A stretch of 64,000 nt of DNA from Darksidea phi. Its lineage: Eukaryota > Ascomycota > Dothideomycetes > Pleosporales > Lentitheciaceae. This document shows positions 1 to 11,536 of this stretch, piece after piece. The position numbers were made by a program, and so were the translations under genes. Numbering within the stretch: position 1 is the stretch's first letter; every line of letters starts with the position of its first letter. The DNA is taken from the NCBI GenBank assembly GCA_030770425.1, contig JASJFT010000080.1, positions 62,001 to 126,000 on the forward strand. The letters are read 5' to 3'. The notes below the pieces were generated by a model, which searched no databases, was not told the origin of the DNA, and worked only from the letters and a program-made list of their open reading frames with translations.

Positions 1-953
1 GAAGGGTCCCCCAACGCCACAACGCTCGGGTCCGCTGTCGACGCTTGCCGCACTGCGAGCATCGAGCGACGAGCCTCCGCCCCAGTCGGACGGGCGTTGA
101 GCGCTGGGTGCGGGCAGGCCTCCTGGGCGGGTTGTGTGTCACCGTGTCTTGTCCAGGATGCATGCAACCACACCAGCGGCCCTCTGCTGACGGCCCTCGG
201 CGGCGTGATTCGCCAAACGAAAAAAGCCCACAGCCGCTCGGGCGACGGCGGATTGGCATGAATCAGGCGCTGGCTCGGTGGCTGCACGACGGCTGCACGA
301 CGGCTTTGTTGGACTGGCCGCTAGCTGGACGGGGTAAAGGCGTCTCCCTCACTTCGCCAGGATGGTTGCATAAGTGGAACCAGGGCGATTTGGGTGGCGT
401 TACAGGCCCTCCTTCGTCGCTGATGGCCCGTCGTCTCGTCATAGCGCCGCTGCTAGCCTCCTCCTGATGGCTTTCCCTATATTTGTAGAAACCGGGGCCT
501 CCAGTAGCGGCCCATATCGCGCAGGGGTCTCCCGAGAGTGCCGTCTTTTTTATCACTGGTGCCCGGCCGTGCTCGACCAGCATACATCATATCTCGCCTC
601 ACCATTCACTTCATATACACCTCTCCACCTCCACCACCCCCGCCCTTCCACACTCCTTGACCACCGCCACCCCTCTTCCGCTCTCTGAAACCAGCCTCGT
701 CGACCTTTGTCCCTTTCGACACACCCGTTCTCAGTCCCCCCCCCAACCACCGGATCTGGTCTTCATGTCCCTGGCGTCTCTGTTTATCTAATACGTTGCT
801 GTCTCTTTCTCTTGCAAGATCCTCTGTTCCCGGATTCCATATCGGACCATCGACCCAGGAAAGGCCCATCCCTTTTCCCACAGAGTACTTAATACCGTCC
901 TTGAGGCCTTCAGTGGACCTGCGAGGACACTTCCCAGCCCTCTCCATCGCAAT
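1..953. other. Upstream region and probable long 5' leader of the kinase gene
   Basis: No protein that I recognise is encoded here on either strand. Roughly 600-745 is a strongly pyrimidine-rich tract (CACC/CTCC runs), as is common around transcription starts and in leaders of filamentous fungal regulatory genes. The short open frames at 45-467 and 374-688 are GC-rich chance frames without domain character. I infer that the kinase promoter and a long leader lie here; the start site cannot be fixed from sequence. Confidence 0.5.
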
Positions 954-2325
954 ATGTTGCCGACGCCACCAGCATCCCCAACCCTCAATGGATTTTGTGC
1001 CCCGGAAGACCGCCTAGGCCAAGTACTTGCCGGAAGACTGCAATTGACCGGTGTCCTCGGAGTGGGAGCCTATGGGGTTGTCTACACAGCCCTGGACATC
1101 CAGACCAACACGCCCTATGCCGTAAAGGCCCTCAGCAAGGTCGGCTTGGAGCCACGGCAACAAAAGTTCCAGCAGCGGGAAATCCAGCTCCATCACCAAG
1201 CCAGCGCCCACCCCAATGTGGTTTCGTTGGTAAAGATCGTGGATGCTCCCGACTGCACCTACGTTGTCATCGAGTACTGCCCCGAGGGTGATCTTTTCTC
1301 CAACATCACCGAGCAGGGCAAGTACGTTGGTAATGATGCCCTGGCCAAGCGGGCTTTCCTCCAGATTTTGGATGCCGTGGAGTACTGCCATTCCATTGGA
1401 ATCTACCACAGGGATTTGAAGCCGGAGAACGTTTTGGTCACCGACCAAGGCATGACCTGCAAGCTTGCCGACTTTGGACTCGCCACCACCGACCACATCA
1501 CCTCCGAATTCGGATGCGGCTCGACCTTTTACATGTCACCTGGTATGACTGAGCCATCCTTGGGATCTCTTATGAGTCACGTGCTAACTTTGACTAGAAT
1601 GCCAAACGTCCGCCCCCAAGGCCTACTCATGCTACGCGTCGGCGCCCAATGACGTGTGGAGCCTGGGAGTCATGCTGGTGAACTTGACCTGTGGACGCAA
1701 CCCCTGGAAGCGAGCGTCCTTTGAGGACAGCACGTTCCGTACTTACATGAAGGATCCAAAGTACCTCAGGTCCATTCTTCCCATCTCTCCGGAACTGGAC
1801 AACATCCTCATGCGCGTCTTTGAGTTCAACCCTGCCAGACGTGCTACAATCCCCGAGCTTCGGGAATTGGTCATGAGGTGCCCGAGGTTCGCAGCTTCCA
1901 AGTCAGCGGCCCCTACCCCTCTGCCCTCTCCGCCATTCACTCCCGTGGATTATACCCAGGAAGCTGCCTACAATGGATGCCACCCCCAGGCCATCCCCTC
2001 CGTTGCTCCACTTCCGGGGCCACTCTATTCTCCACCCATCTGGGAGCTTCCGTTTCCCCAACACTCTACCTCTTCCGGAAGCTCCAGCTCAGACGATTCA
2101 GTCTTCTCTTGTTCGTCCGCCTCGTCCGCCTCGTCCGCCTCATCAACGTCTTCTTTCACCCACGTTGCTCCTTCCCCAGCTCAAAAGCTGTCGGTCCGAG
2201 CTCCACAATCATACGTTTCTCCTCCCACCAATACATGGTTCCATCCATTCATCCAGGCCGCCAACTTGGTCAAGCATGTCTCGTTTCAGCCACCAATGAT
2301 GGCTGCTCCGGTTCATGTCTACTAG
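954..2325 (+). CDS. Ran1/Pat1-like serine/threonine protein kinase
   Basis: Two exons, 954-1542 and 1598-2325, separated by a 55-nt intron (GTATGA donor, GCTAAC branch, CTAG acceptor), give 438 residues. The kinase domain is complete: glycine loop GVGAYGVV at residues 35-42, lysine in AVKAL (58), HRD at 152-154 followed by LKPEN, DFG at 173-175, SPE in place of APE just after the splice, then the DVWSLG helix. The short activation segment and the spelling of the catalytic core resemble fungal Ran1/Pat1 and yeast Vhs1/Sks1 kinases, which link nutrient state to cell-cycle or developmental decisions; that role is inferred from family. The C-terminal ~120 residues are low-complexity Pro/Ser, with an SSA repeat encoded by a 9-bp DNA repeat around 2110-2150. 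The start ATG at 954 is the first in frame that leads straight into the domain. Confidence 0.88.
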
Positions 2326-5300
2326 GCCGACCAATCGGACCACCGCATATACGCTTCTTTACGATGTGTTCATAATTTTTGTCTTCTTTCGAAAAGTCAT
2401 GATCAGATGATATTTTCTAGCTTATCAGTACACGGAGTTGGTGCGAACCAGGAACTACCGGCGTTTCAAAATAGAGCCAAACTTGAAATTTCTACCGGCG
2501 ATGGAAACTTCCTACATTTTACTTCTGGACCATCCTCCTTGGATTTAGAAGAGTTTGGCCATGTTGGGGCGCAACCATTTTCTTTTAACTCGGGAGGCCG
2601 CAGCCTAGACGGCGGCGAAATTGCTTTCGTTTTCTGGCGTGGATATCTGTCTTTCTTTACATTCTATCGCTGCATGATACAACGAACATTGAGCGAGCGA
2701 TGTTTACAGCATTTACTCGGAGTTTCTTATTCTTACGGGTGGGGGCCTTGGACGCCGTCGAGGTCCATCGTCATTTACGATCTTTTGTTTCCTTATTGTT
2801 TCAAAGATACCAGAGCGGGTTAACGACCTTTCGGCTCAACCATTGTACGGTAGTTAGTGTTGGAAGAACGGGACATACGTACATCTTGCATAGCGGCAAG
2901 TCCAACATCAAAGAAAGACACGTTGTGGCAGTGTAACCAAGTGGTTGCACTGTCGAAGAGACAAGCACCTTCCACGCCCGCCCGCAGTGAATTCCTTGCT
3001 TGACGAACATGCTGCCATCCTTTCCACGCATTCAACCTGCAGCCGTCGTCGCCATCCTATCCGACACCAAGGTCGAGAGTCGGTGACACAGAGAAACGCG
3101 CGACGCACAATCCCTACCTCTCGTCCTTGGACCGTCCCAAAAATGGCCAATCGTTTGGCGAGTGAAGCAGCCAATCATGCTCCATGCACCTCCACCCGCA
3201 TCGAGCTGGCTGGCTGAGCTAGCTCAGGGCGTGCAGCTCCACACATGCATCTGCATCGCACAAAGCAGGCCAAGAGCGAATAATACCGTTTAGCGGGCCT
3301 GAAGTTTGCATATCACGCATGCGTGGTGGTGTAGCGTGCAGAAGCCTGATTTGACAGCCAGCACATGGGCATGTGAAGGGAGGGATTGAGCCGGCAGCTG
3401 GGACTCCGCCTTACAACCATACTAGACCAGTCTCGTGTAGACTAGCCTGCTACATGGAAAGGACTGTGGAGATTGATGACGGGATGCACGATCGAGGCTC
3501 GCATGCCGTTGTTGACTGTTGAGAGTGGCCATGGGGCGAGGCCCGCCAATATTCCAAGACGTATCCCGGGCCTTCTACGGCGGTCGGTTATGCACGTTGA
3601 AGGAGGACTAGATATCGATTTGACTGGGGGCATGTACCTGCTTGCTGCAAGGCAGTCATCTTTCTCGAAGGACCCGGTATTGTTGGGCGGAATGGCATGC
3701 AGAGGTGTCGCCACTCACCATAGGCAGCAAGATTTTTTCTTGCAAGCGTTGCCGGGGGCTGATTCTCCAGTCACGGGTCCTCTACCTACATGTCTCGCGT
3801 ACGCCTGGGGAAGACGTAGAGTACATGCGCACACGGGATTCGCGATGCACCGTTGTCCGTGTTGCAGCAAGCGTTTGGGGGCGTCGATTCTCTGGTCATC
3901 TGATGAGGAATGATTGCCGAAAAGCAAATCTTGCGTCTTCAACCCACGAATGGGGTAGGGCAGATGGGCGCATCCCATTTTGCAAGTTAGCTATGGCGTT
4001 TGATTTGACAAGCATAGTGCATGTCTTGGAGGATCATCATCTCGGCCAAGATATTTCTTTCGTCCTCCGGTGTGGCAATCATCACCGCTTGCTCTCACCA
4101 CCTGGTCAAAAATCGCTCAATAACGTTTCTCTCCCTCTGTCGTATCCGACACAGCGGTCGAGCTCCCTCGCATACGACCGTTGTTAATTATCTCAACTTT
4201 ATCGGCGCCTCGGTACGCCCAAGGGGCGCTATCTGACTCCTTAAATCTGTGTAACCTGGTTTCGTGCTGTGATGGGTATATTGCCCTGTCTACGGATCCG
4301 TCTTCATTCGCCAGCAACCAAGACGTCTAGCTATGCAATAAGCTCACCGCCTAGTAGAGCAAATGCTGTCCATATATTGTGGTTACGAGACGATGATTAT
4401 TGTGTTTCTCAAAACGATTGAACAACTCCTACGCAAGACCGGGGTGGACATGGCTGTGTTTGATCACAATTAAAAAGTGTTGGCAGCTGCGGACTTGCCC
4501 TTGCTCTGCACCAGGAGGCTGATATGCAACACAAGCACCGATCCAGCGCCATCGTGTTTCCTCCGAGCGACGACGTGCAGCATATGTACCCAGTCAACGT
4601 CCTTCACAAGCCACGCATTTCGCTCGGTTTCCCGCCTTTGCCAGCGTCGCTGAAAGAAGTGGTGATCGGAGGCATGCGCATAACGGAACGTGGCCACACG
4701 CAGTCGCAGACGGAACACCGCAAGCGTTGTTAGCTGTGATGGCTGAAAGCTGAAGGCCGGCCGAGCTGCAAGTTTCGGTACGATTGCTCTTTCGAGGAAA
4801 GGTCTCTGCCGTTCGTCGAATTTTTCAGCCCTACGAGACCACTTGTCCCGCGCATCCAGAGCCATGCATCTTCCACCCGAGTGGCGAATATTTGCTTCTT
4901 GCTACGATTCCAGACCAAACTCTGCATCGCCATGCCTGGCTCCTACAGTGGGGTCGGTTAGGATGCTTCGACCTGCCGGTTAACGCGGCCTGCCATGGCC
5001 AGATACCGTTTCAACACAAGTTTTTTTAATATCACCGCAGGAGAGCTTGTCAAACACCTCTCCGGCACGCCACCAGACAGAAGCATCAGAGGATCTACAT
5101 TTATCGGTGCCTAGACACGGACTGGAATGCAAGACCCCAAGCCGCGGGTTGCGCTACGGAGAGCCAACTCTGTCGTGTCACCATCGACACAACTATCGAC
5201 CCATAAATCTGAGTTTAGGAAGCACGTCGGGCTGTGCATCTCCGGTGGGTATCCCCCAGAATTGCCAGGACGTTTTGCCGCGAGCTTTTCCGCACTACTC

Positions 5301-7869
5301 GGCTCACTCAACTCTGCTGTCACACAGAGGTTTCATTCTTGGTCTTGCAAAGTCGCTTCATAGTCGTACAGTTCGGTAAACATGTTCAAATGCTAATCTC
5401 CAGTCCCCTTGGAGGCGACAAATGGTTGTACGCTTTCCCCACACATGGCACGGCCTGCGCCTCCTGTCAACATGTGCTCGAAAGCGCAGTCCTTCGACCC
5501 GGGTGACACAACGGCTTCCCAAATCTAGTGCTCTGTCCGTCCCTCTGTGCCACGGTTGGGTTTGCTCTCTAGCTGCCCTTGCAGCTCCACGAGGCGTGGT
5601 TTTGTGCCGATTCCGCGTTGGCTCTTGCAGCGGCTACCCGTCATTGCATAAACCGTCTAAGAAGCAATCGGTTGGCTCCGTGTCTCGCGGCATTCGGAGG
5701 AGGACCATTTTTCGGATAGTTGTGCATACTGATCCATCTATAGCCGCTTGTGTGAACGGGCAGGCACACGGTTAACAGCGGGTGGCGATGTCTCAAGTTG
5801 ATGGACGGCGCGTTCGACTTTCTGTTTGCGCTTCTTACGGTTTACGACTGTGCTTGCTCCCATCGCCGTTTGACATGTTGACGATATGGATGCCTGGTGT
5901 ACGAGAGAAGATTGCGAGTGGCCATCTCAGCGCATCCATCGAGCGTGCAAGATCGGTGTCGTGGCTGAGCTTTGGTGCGCCGCAGTACACGGTTCATGAC
6001 AACCAGATGTCTGTCCTCTAGGAGTCGGAAGTGGCACCATAGTAGTGGTTGCCTACGGGAAAGTGCAGAATCTCAATGAAGTCGATTGGTTGGCAAGGAG
6101 AAGTTCTCCGGTCGCACTTGTGGAAGTGATGATGGTTAGTAGCATAGCTGCGCCTTTCGATCCTTTTTTACACTCACAGCCATCTGCACTACACCTGTCT
6201 CTCTCCATTGTACCTCGTCTCGCCAGGTAGCCTCTGTGTGTATGCCCGACAGTGGACGGTACCGTTCCCTGTCATCCCTCATCCCTCATCCCGAGCGGAC
6301 AGATGGCACGAAAAGCACACCCAGAAGACTGCACCTATTCCTAGCTACGGGATGCGGCAGCCCCCAGGACCGGAGTCTGACGCATATCCACCTGCTGCAG
6401 GCCCCACTCTCGCAGCTGTGCAACGTTCGTAGGCTTTCGCGGCGAAGGTGCTGTTTGGCGAAGAGCTTCCGAATAGCAGCAGCGACCCAGACAAATGGGC
6501 TGGCGAGCTGTATCATCTCCCAACCTTGGTACCGAGCCGCATGATACCATATGCACACTATGGGGAAGTGCAGGAAGACTGAACAACGCCCGAAGCGCCT
6601 ACCGGTAATCTCCATCGGTGGTACGAAATCTTCGGTACTATCCTCTGTCATCATGAACCTATTCGGAGGCAATTCGTGCTTCGAAACCTATTGTTCTCTT
6701 TTAGAGTTGGCTCAGAACTAGGGTGAAGGCATCCTACGACTAAACCATCACTTCGTCAAAAGATCAGCACCAGGATCTTCGACGAGTTTTCGTCGTGTAC
6801 AACTTCGGAGCCTATAGCTTCCATCCGTCTCGTCCCTTCCCACTGCAACTCAGCTCTAGCGCAAACAGCGTCATCTTTCCCGACTGCTTGTCGATGAAAA
6901 TGGCATCCGTCTACTCCGCTGTGGGTGCCTCCAGCCCTCTTCTCGAGTCGTTGTTCCACAACTGAGTAACCATCGGAGAATTTGAAACCAATCAACCCGC
7001 CGCTCTCTCCATGATCCCCAGCGACTCATCCCGGACAGAGGTATCACGACATGAAGAACATCTTCCCCGCACGCAACTCGAGGACCACGAGGCTTCAGCT
7101 GAAAGGTAGACCCCTGAAGAGCATTTGAACGGCGCACTATCTATTCAGTCGTGATCGTTAGACCGGCTGTCTAGACCAAACCCGACGCAAACATTCATGG
7201 CTACCGATGTCGGCGTTGGTCCGTCCACTGTTTGCCACTCTTCACCGCTGTTTCTGCTGAGGAAACGCAAACATCTAGAACTCTAGTGGTGTAGCTTGGC
7301 TCACCTTGTACTCAGCAACATAGAAACACAGCGTCCTTGAATCCTGACTGACGTTGCTCCTCGGACCTCCAGCCTCAAGCTTGCAGCATTCTCCAGGCAT
7401 GGTTTCGATACATACTTGTGCGGTGTTCGTGCAACATAGCTCATAGCTCACAGCTCACGGCTCACGTGTTGTACGTAAGACATGCAGTCGTTGAAGCAAG
7501 GCAAGACCGCTATTCAAGCACCATTGAACAGCTACGGCGCATGCTTGGGGACCATTAATCCTTTTCTGGTACTGCTGATACGAGTATCTAAGATTCACTG
7601 ACTCCTTCATTCAATTCATGCGACTATCGTGAACTAGATCCACGAAAGCCTATTGAGCTCCTTTGAGTACTTCATCCCGTAGATCTTAGTAGCTACCCTC
7701 TTCCCGAGCTGCTACTTGGCCTCCGAAGGCTTGCGGCGAAGGTTAAGCGCTGCATCCATAGGCGGAGTTTGGATTTCCGGACCATCAAAGTGCAACTGGA
7801 CTAGTTCAAACCGGTGCGGGACGGTAGACGTGACGCCCATCTCCCTACAGTACTTCCGCAACAACGTTT
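2326..7869. other. 5.5-kb stretch without a recognisable gene
   Basis: I read both strands and found only scattered short open frames (for example 2407-2823, 3642-4187 on +, and 4470-4865, 6286-6672 on -). None shows a domain, a convincing splice chain, or typical coding composition. Base composition is ordinary rather than AT-rich, so it does not look like heavily RIP-mutated transposon DNA. A small low-complexity run of GCTCA(C/T) units lies near 7440-7466. It may hold the kinase 3' UTR, non-coding transcripts, or very old decayed sequence. Confidence 0.5.
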
Positions 7870-8468
7870 CTACCTTTTAACAAGAAGTTCCCAGTCTCCT
7901 TCCGTCCTTCCAGCGAAGATATCCCAATCTGCGCCTTTATAGGTTGGAAGCCTTCCTTCGCACCCAGCAAATTGAACACCTGGACGCCAGCCCACACGCA
8001 GAGTCCGCAAAGCCGGGAAAATCTTTGCAACGCTGTTTGCAACTGGGACTGTGTGCTCCCAGCATTGCTCGGGCAGACATTGGTACAGCAATTCAGCTAT
8101 TACGAACACTGTGCGTACCAGACCGGTGTAGGCCGCTGGGAAAGCAACACGGCTCGTGTTCCCAGCCAAGGTCAGATCAAGCGCGAGCAGCTTAGAGTAC
8201 AGGATTTCAGCGAACTCGGAGTAGATTTGGCGACAGGTTTGCATGATGTTCAAGTCGCGCACCATGTCGATGCGTTCTTGGGATCGCGGAGGTATTCCAT
8301 TTGCATAGACATGGGCACTGCCTTTGCCCGAATCCTGTCCGATATTGTCCAGTGAATGCCTAAATGCGGCAACTGATCGCATATCGCGCAATACATAATG
8401 TCCCGTAGCTCTTTCGGCGAATCCAGAAAGCCAGTGGCGGTTGTTGCTTTCAAAGACTCTTTCCACAC
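7870..8468 (-). pseudogene. Frameshifted F-box-like (2EXR-type) protein gene
   Basis: Two overlapping minus-strand frames together resemble a fungal F-box-like family. The upstream frame (8468 down to ~8250) carries FLDSPKELRDIMYCAICD, matching the usual opening 'FLxLPxELRdxIY'. The next conserved block, IMQTCRQIYSEFAEILYS, is in a different frame (read from ~8270 down to 7870). The switch falls within about 8250-8300, and the upstream frame hits a stop shortly after. I looked for a GT-AG intron that would join them and found none that keeps frame. Such proteins usually have unknown targets. I call it a pseudogene with one frameshift; a sequencing error would give the same picture. The longer minus open frame up to 8655 has no family-like N-terminus. 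Confidence 0.55.
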
Positions 8469-8655
8469 GGTATCGACATCGCCCTGCGCTGTGTGAGGAC
8501 CACGAAACCAGGTTTAGCGGTGCAGACATACCGAGGATAGATCTGTAAGCCTTAACGTGCGTACCGGGGGAACTGCTAAGGCGGGCGTGATGTAGTCTTG
8601 AGGAGCTTGCAACGACCGGCCTGCAAAACCTCGATAGGTGTGTTCGGGCGCACAT

Positions 8656-9496
8656 CCGGACCGCCTGTTACGTCTTCCAGGGCTTCCAGCAGAGCCATTT
8701 ACGCGTTCCGCTCCCGCTCTTCCTACTCTTCGCGTGATTTTCAGAGCTTCCCGGGGCTTTTAGTGCAGTAACGCATCTGGGTTCTTATCATCTGTCGGCC
8801 TTTAACCGCCAACGAGATTGCTGCGAAAGGGGGCGGATATTTAATAGCGTGCTAAGAGTTTCGAATCCAAAACACCTTGATTCGAGCGAGCTGTACCCCG
8901 AGCTGCGTCGTGGGAGGGGAACGCACTCTTACTTGGGTTTTCTGTCCAAAGCTCCGAGGCTAGAGCCTGGACGTACATGTGTAGGATCGGTCAAGTGAGC
9001 GCTGGCTAAATCGCCCGAACATCTTCAATTACCGTATTCTCTCAGCCAGGAGCCCTGGACGTATACCGTAGAGTGTGGGAATGGGGCGTGATACGCTGAC
9101 TGGGCGTAATACGGGGTACTTCCTCATTGGATAATAAAAAATGGGACCCAATATACAGAAGAAGGTAGTCTTTTTTGACCTTGGAATACCTTTACAATCT
9201 AGTATTGTGGTTCTTTTCTTCTCAAAAAAAAAGGGGGGGATTTTTGTGGGGGGAAGCGAGTAGAAGGAGGAGCGTGGGCGTAATACCTAGAGAGCTATGC
9301 AAAACCAATAGGTCGCTCGGGGGCTGGCGGTATTAGGATGACTGGGTGTAATAATAGGGTAGGTGTATTGCCCAGATTTTACGGTAGACGAGCGTGCCTC
9401 GAGAATGACGGTTCCTCTCATCATTAGCAAACATGTGTCAGTCTCAAGCCACCAGAAGAATATGGATACATAGAGCGACAGAGCGATCCATCGATT
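8656..9496. repeat. Gene-free stretch with GGGCGTAATAC-like direct repeats
   Basis: No coding capacity recognised. Several related words occur in the same direction within about 280 bp: GGGGCGTGATAC (~9083), CTGGGCGTAATACGG (~9103), GTGGGCGTAATACC (~9276) and CTGGGTGTAATAATAG (~9344). An A9/G7 homopolymer junction sits near 9225-9239. They may be remains of a small tandem or transposon terminal structure; origin unknown. Confidence 0.35.
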
Positions 9497-10480
9497 TTGG
9501 CCTTCGGCGGCGATCCCAACTTTTACCGCATCGCGGCAGCGTTATCCTACTTCAATCCCACCCTTGCACTCCTCGCGCCTACCATCACACGCCTCAGGCC
9601 GGAAAATTTATACTCTCCTGCTCATGCCGCTCTAGGCCCCGCGTTCGCGTACAAATGGACCCCTCTGAACAACCGCAAAGGCAGACATGCTATCCCGATC
9701 AACCCGAGTCGAATACTCCGGCGTCACAGCACATAGCTCCCATTCGACAACATGGTGACTCAACACAGCGAAAGGAATCCGGCGAATAGTCACCGTGTAT
9801 CCAGTTTGGGACGTATCGTACGATGTCGCTACAATTTTCACACTGGAGAGCGTAATGTGGGTCGTCAATGCCTTCTTCGTCTGGCTTCCGCTCGCACAGC
9901 CGAATCAGAGTTTAAGCGTGAGGAGCTTTATGGCGTGGGGTATAACAGCCTTGGTTAGTGTGACCATATTCGTGGTGGAATCGATTTTGCTTACTGCTGA
10001 AGCGATCAATGTAAACACGACAAGCTGTCTCGGTTGAGCGCTTGAGCGTGCCCTCTCGCATGACAGTGAGGCAGGTTCCAGCAACGGCTACCACTTGCGG
10101 CCATCACGATCCCACTGTGGAACAGGACCATCCTACTTGAGAGAGGGGATGCTACTGATTCGCTGCCGTATTCACAAGCGACTCTCAAACCCAACGCTAG
10201 AACCGTGGTATCGTTTCCTTCCCTGGAAGAGCTCCGCGCCCGCTATATCCGTGAACTGGGCTTTCTCGCATCCTTCAAGCAACTAATCGCCGCGACTATC
10301 TTCTGGATATCCGGCTTTGACGCCCTCCCTGCGATCTACGATAACATGTCTCGTACCATTACTATCGTGCTATACTGGACACCACAGGTCATCGGCGGTA
10401 CCGGCTTCATTCTTGTCGGTGCATATTCATGCTAGAAACACAATCGCACCGGTATAAGCCCGTTCTCCATCTACGACCAG
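9497..10480 (+). pseudogene. Decayed multi-pass integral membrane protein gene
   Basis: Fragments of one fungal-type membrane protein are read in order but in shifting frames. 9497-9736 gives an N-terminus opening MAFGGDPNFYR. About 9772-10037 gives a YPVWDVSYDVATIFTLESV block with two hydrophobic helices. From ~10205 comes the block FPSLEELRARYIRELGFLA followed by further helices and a TPQVIGGTGF motif; from ~10428 comes a short LETQSHRYKP tail. Breaks seen: a frame change between 9736 and 9772, an in-frame TGA at 10035-10037 where a GGW-type tryptophan codon would fit, a frame change near 10212, and another near 10428. From memory of the family these blocks belong to an uncharacterised fungal membrane protein of about 300-450 residues; no function is known to me. 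With several independent lesions it is very likely dead. Confidence 0.6.
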
Positions 10481-10499
10481 TAGGCTTAGTATACCGGAT

Positions 10500-11080
10500 A
10501 TGCTTACCGCGGCATCGCTATTGGGAACTTGGCGGGAATGAGGACCCTAGGTGGTGTTAGTGATGCGATCATTAAGAGGAGGCAAACAAAGGGGGATACA
10601 AGAGCGGAGAATTGGTTGATCTTTTTCTGGTCGTTGGTGGGCAATGAGCTGCTTGTGTATGGATGGATGGCACAGAAAGCGTTGCATTGGGTCTGCCCCA
10701 TGGTCGGCTTGGTTATCTTCAGTGCCGGAACTATATCTGCTATTGTGAGTTCTTAACTGCCTCCGCTATTCCCCATCTTGATCACCTCGTACCGACAACT
10801 ATATCAGTTCTTCTACAGCACTTGCATCTCCGACGCTTATACAACGCACTCCACCTCCAGGATGGCTACCAGCGTGGTCCGCTACTCTTTACTCAAAGGC
10901 GTTATCCTGCTCTTCTCGAACGGGGTTGTACGAGCGGTACGATGTGGGATGGTCATTTCTATCCTGGGTATTGTGGGGTTGCTGCTGAGTCCGATACCTT
11001 CGACCATTTGTTGGTTTGGGGAGAAGGTAAGGAAGATGCGAGTGTTGTTGAATTGGTATAGGAAGGACGAGATGCTTTGA
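10500..11080 (+). pseudogene. C-terminal remnant of an MFS multidrug/polyamine-type transporter
   Basis: The frame from ~10505 reads GGVSDAIIKRRQTKGDTRAE, the typical cytoplasmic loop of fungal drug:H+ antiporter-type MFS proteins, followed by helices and AQKALHWVCP. A likely intron at 10745-10807 (GTGAGT donor, ATCAG acceptor, 63 nt) joins to STCISDAYTTHSTSRMATSV, equivalent to the family's 'YLVDAYTxYAASAxAA' helix, and the remnant ends with SPIPSTICWFGEKVRK. The first two thirds of a normal ~500-residue transporter are missing, and the sequence directly upstream belongs to an unrelated membrane protein. Several family-typical small residues in the last helices are replaced. I conclude it is a truncated, drifting fragment. 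Confidence 0.65.
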
Positions 11081-11536
11081 GTGTGTCTCCATCGCTGCGA
11101 TGCCCGTATTAGTAAGTAGAGTGAGGGTGTTTCATTCTTGATTTCTTACGAGACTATACCGTGCTCTCACACCTGACTCAATAGTGACTGTTCCTATCTC
11201 GCGGACCTACAAAACTCGCAGAGGCGCAAGTTCAATAGACCGAGCCCAGAGGCGGCTTCCGGCACTCCGAAGGCGGCAGCAGCGAACAATATTGGCGCAC
11301 AAACCAAACAGCACATCAAACAGCCTGTGAGTAGCCGAGGAATCCGTTGAGTTACACCAACACCAAACATTCATTCACACACACAACTACCACGTGATAG
11401 CGCGTTTGTCGATTAGGTGAACCAGCAACGGCAGGCTTCCAAACGCAAATATTTTTCTATCGCTTGCTTGTCCATCTTTACCGGTTGTCAAACGCACTCC
11501 CACACACCTACTTTCAGTTCATCCCAAGCGCAAAAC
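11081..11536. other. Intergenic region upstream of the BTB gene
   Basis: No gene seen. It holds the presumed promoter and leader of the BTB protein gene; a short CACA-rich run lies at about 11370-11390. Confidence 0.4.

Noticed and set aside
45..688. Open frames upstream of the kinase on both strands
   Set aside because: GC-rich chance frames without domain features, overlapping the probable promoter and leader.
2407..2823. 138-codon plus-strand frame after the kinase
   Set aside because: No domain and no promoter or splice context; probably 3' UTR.
2925..2990. tRNA-like words (GTGTAACCAAGTGGTTGCACTG)
   Set aside because: No acceptor stem pairing and no proper B box or T-arm; not a tRNA gene.
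3642..4187. 181-codon plus-strand frame
   Set aside because: Overlaps several other frames of similar length on both strands and shows no family-like block.
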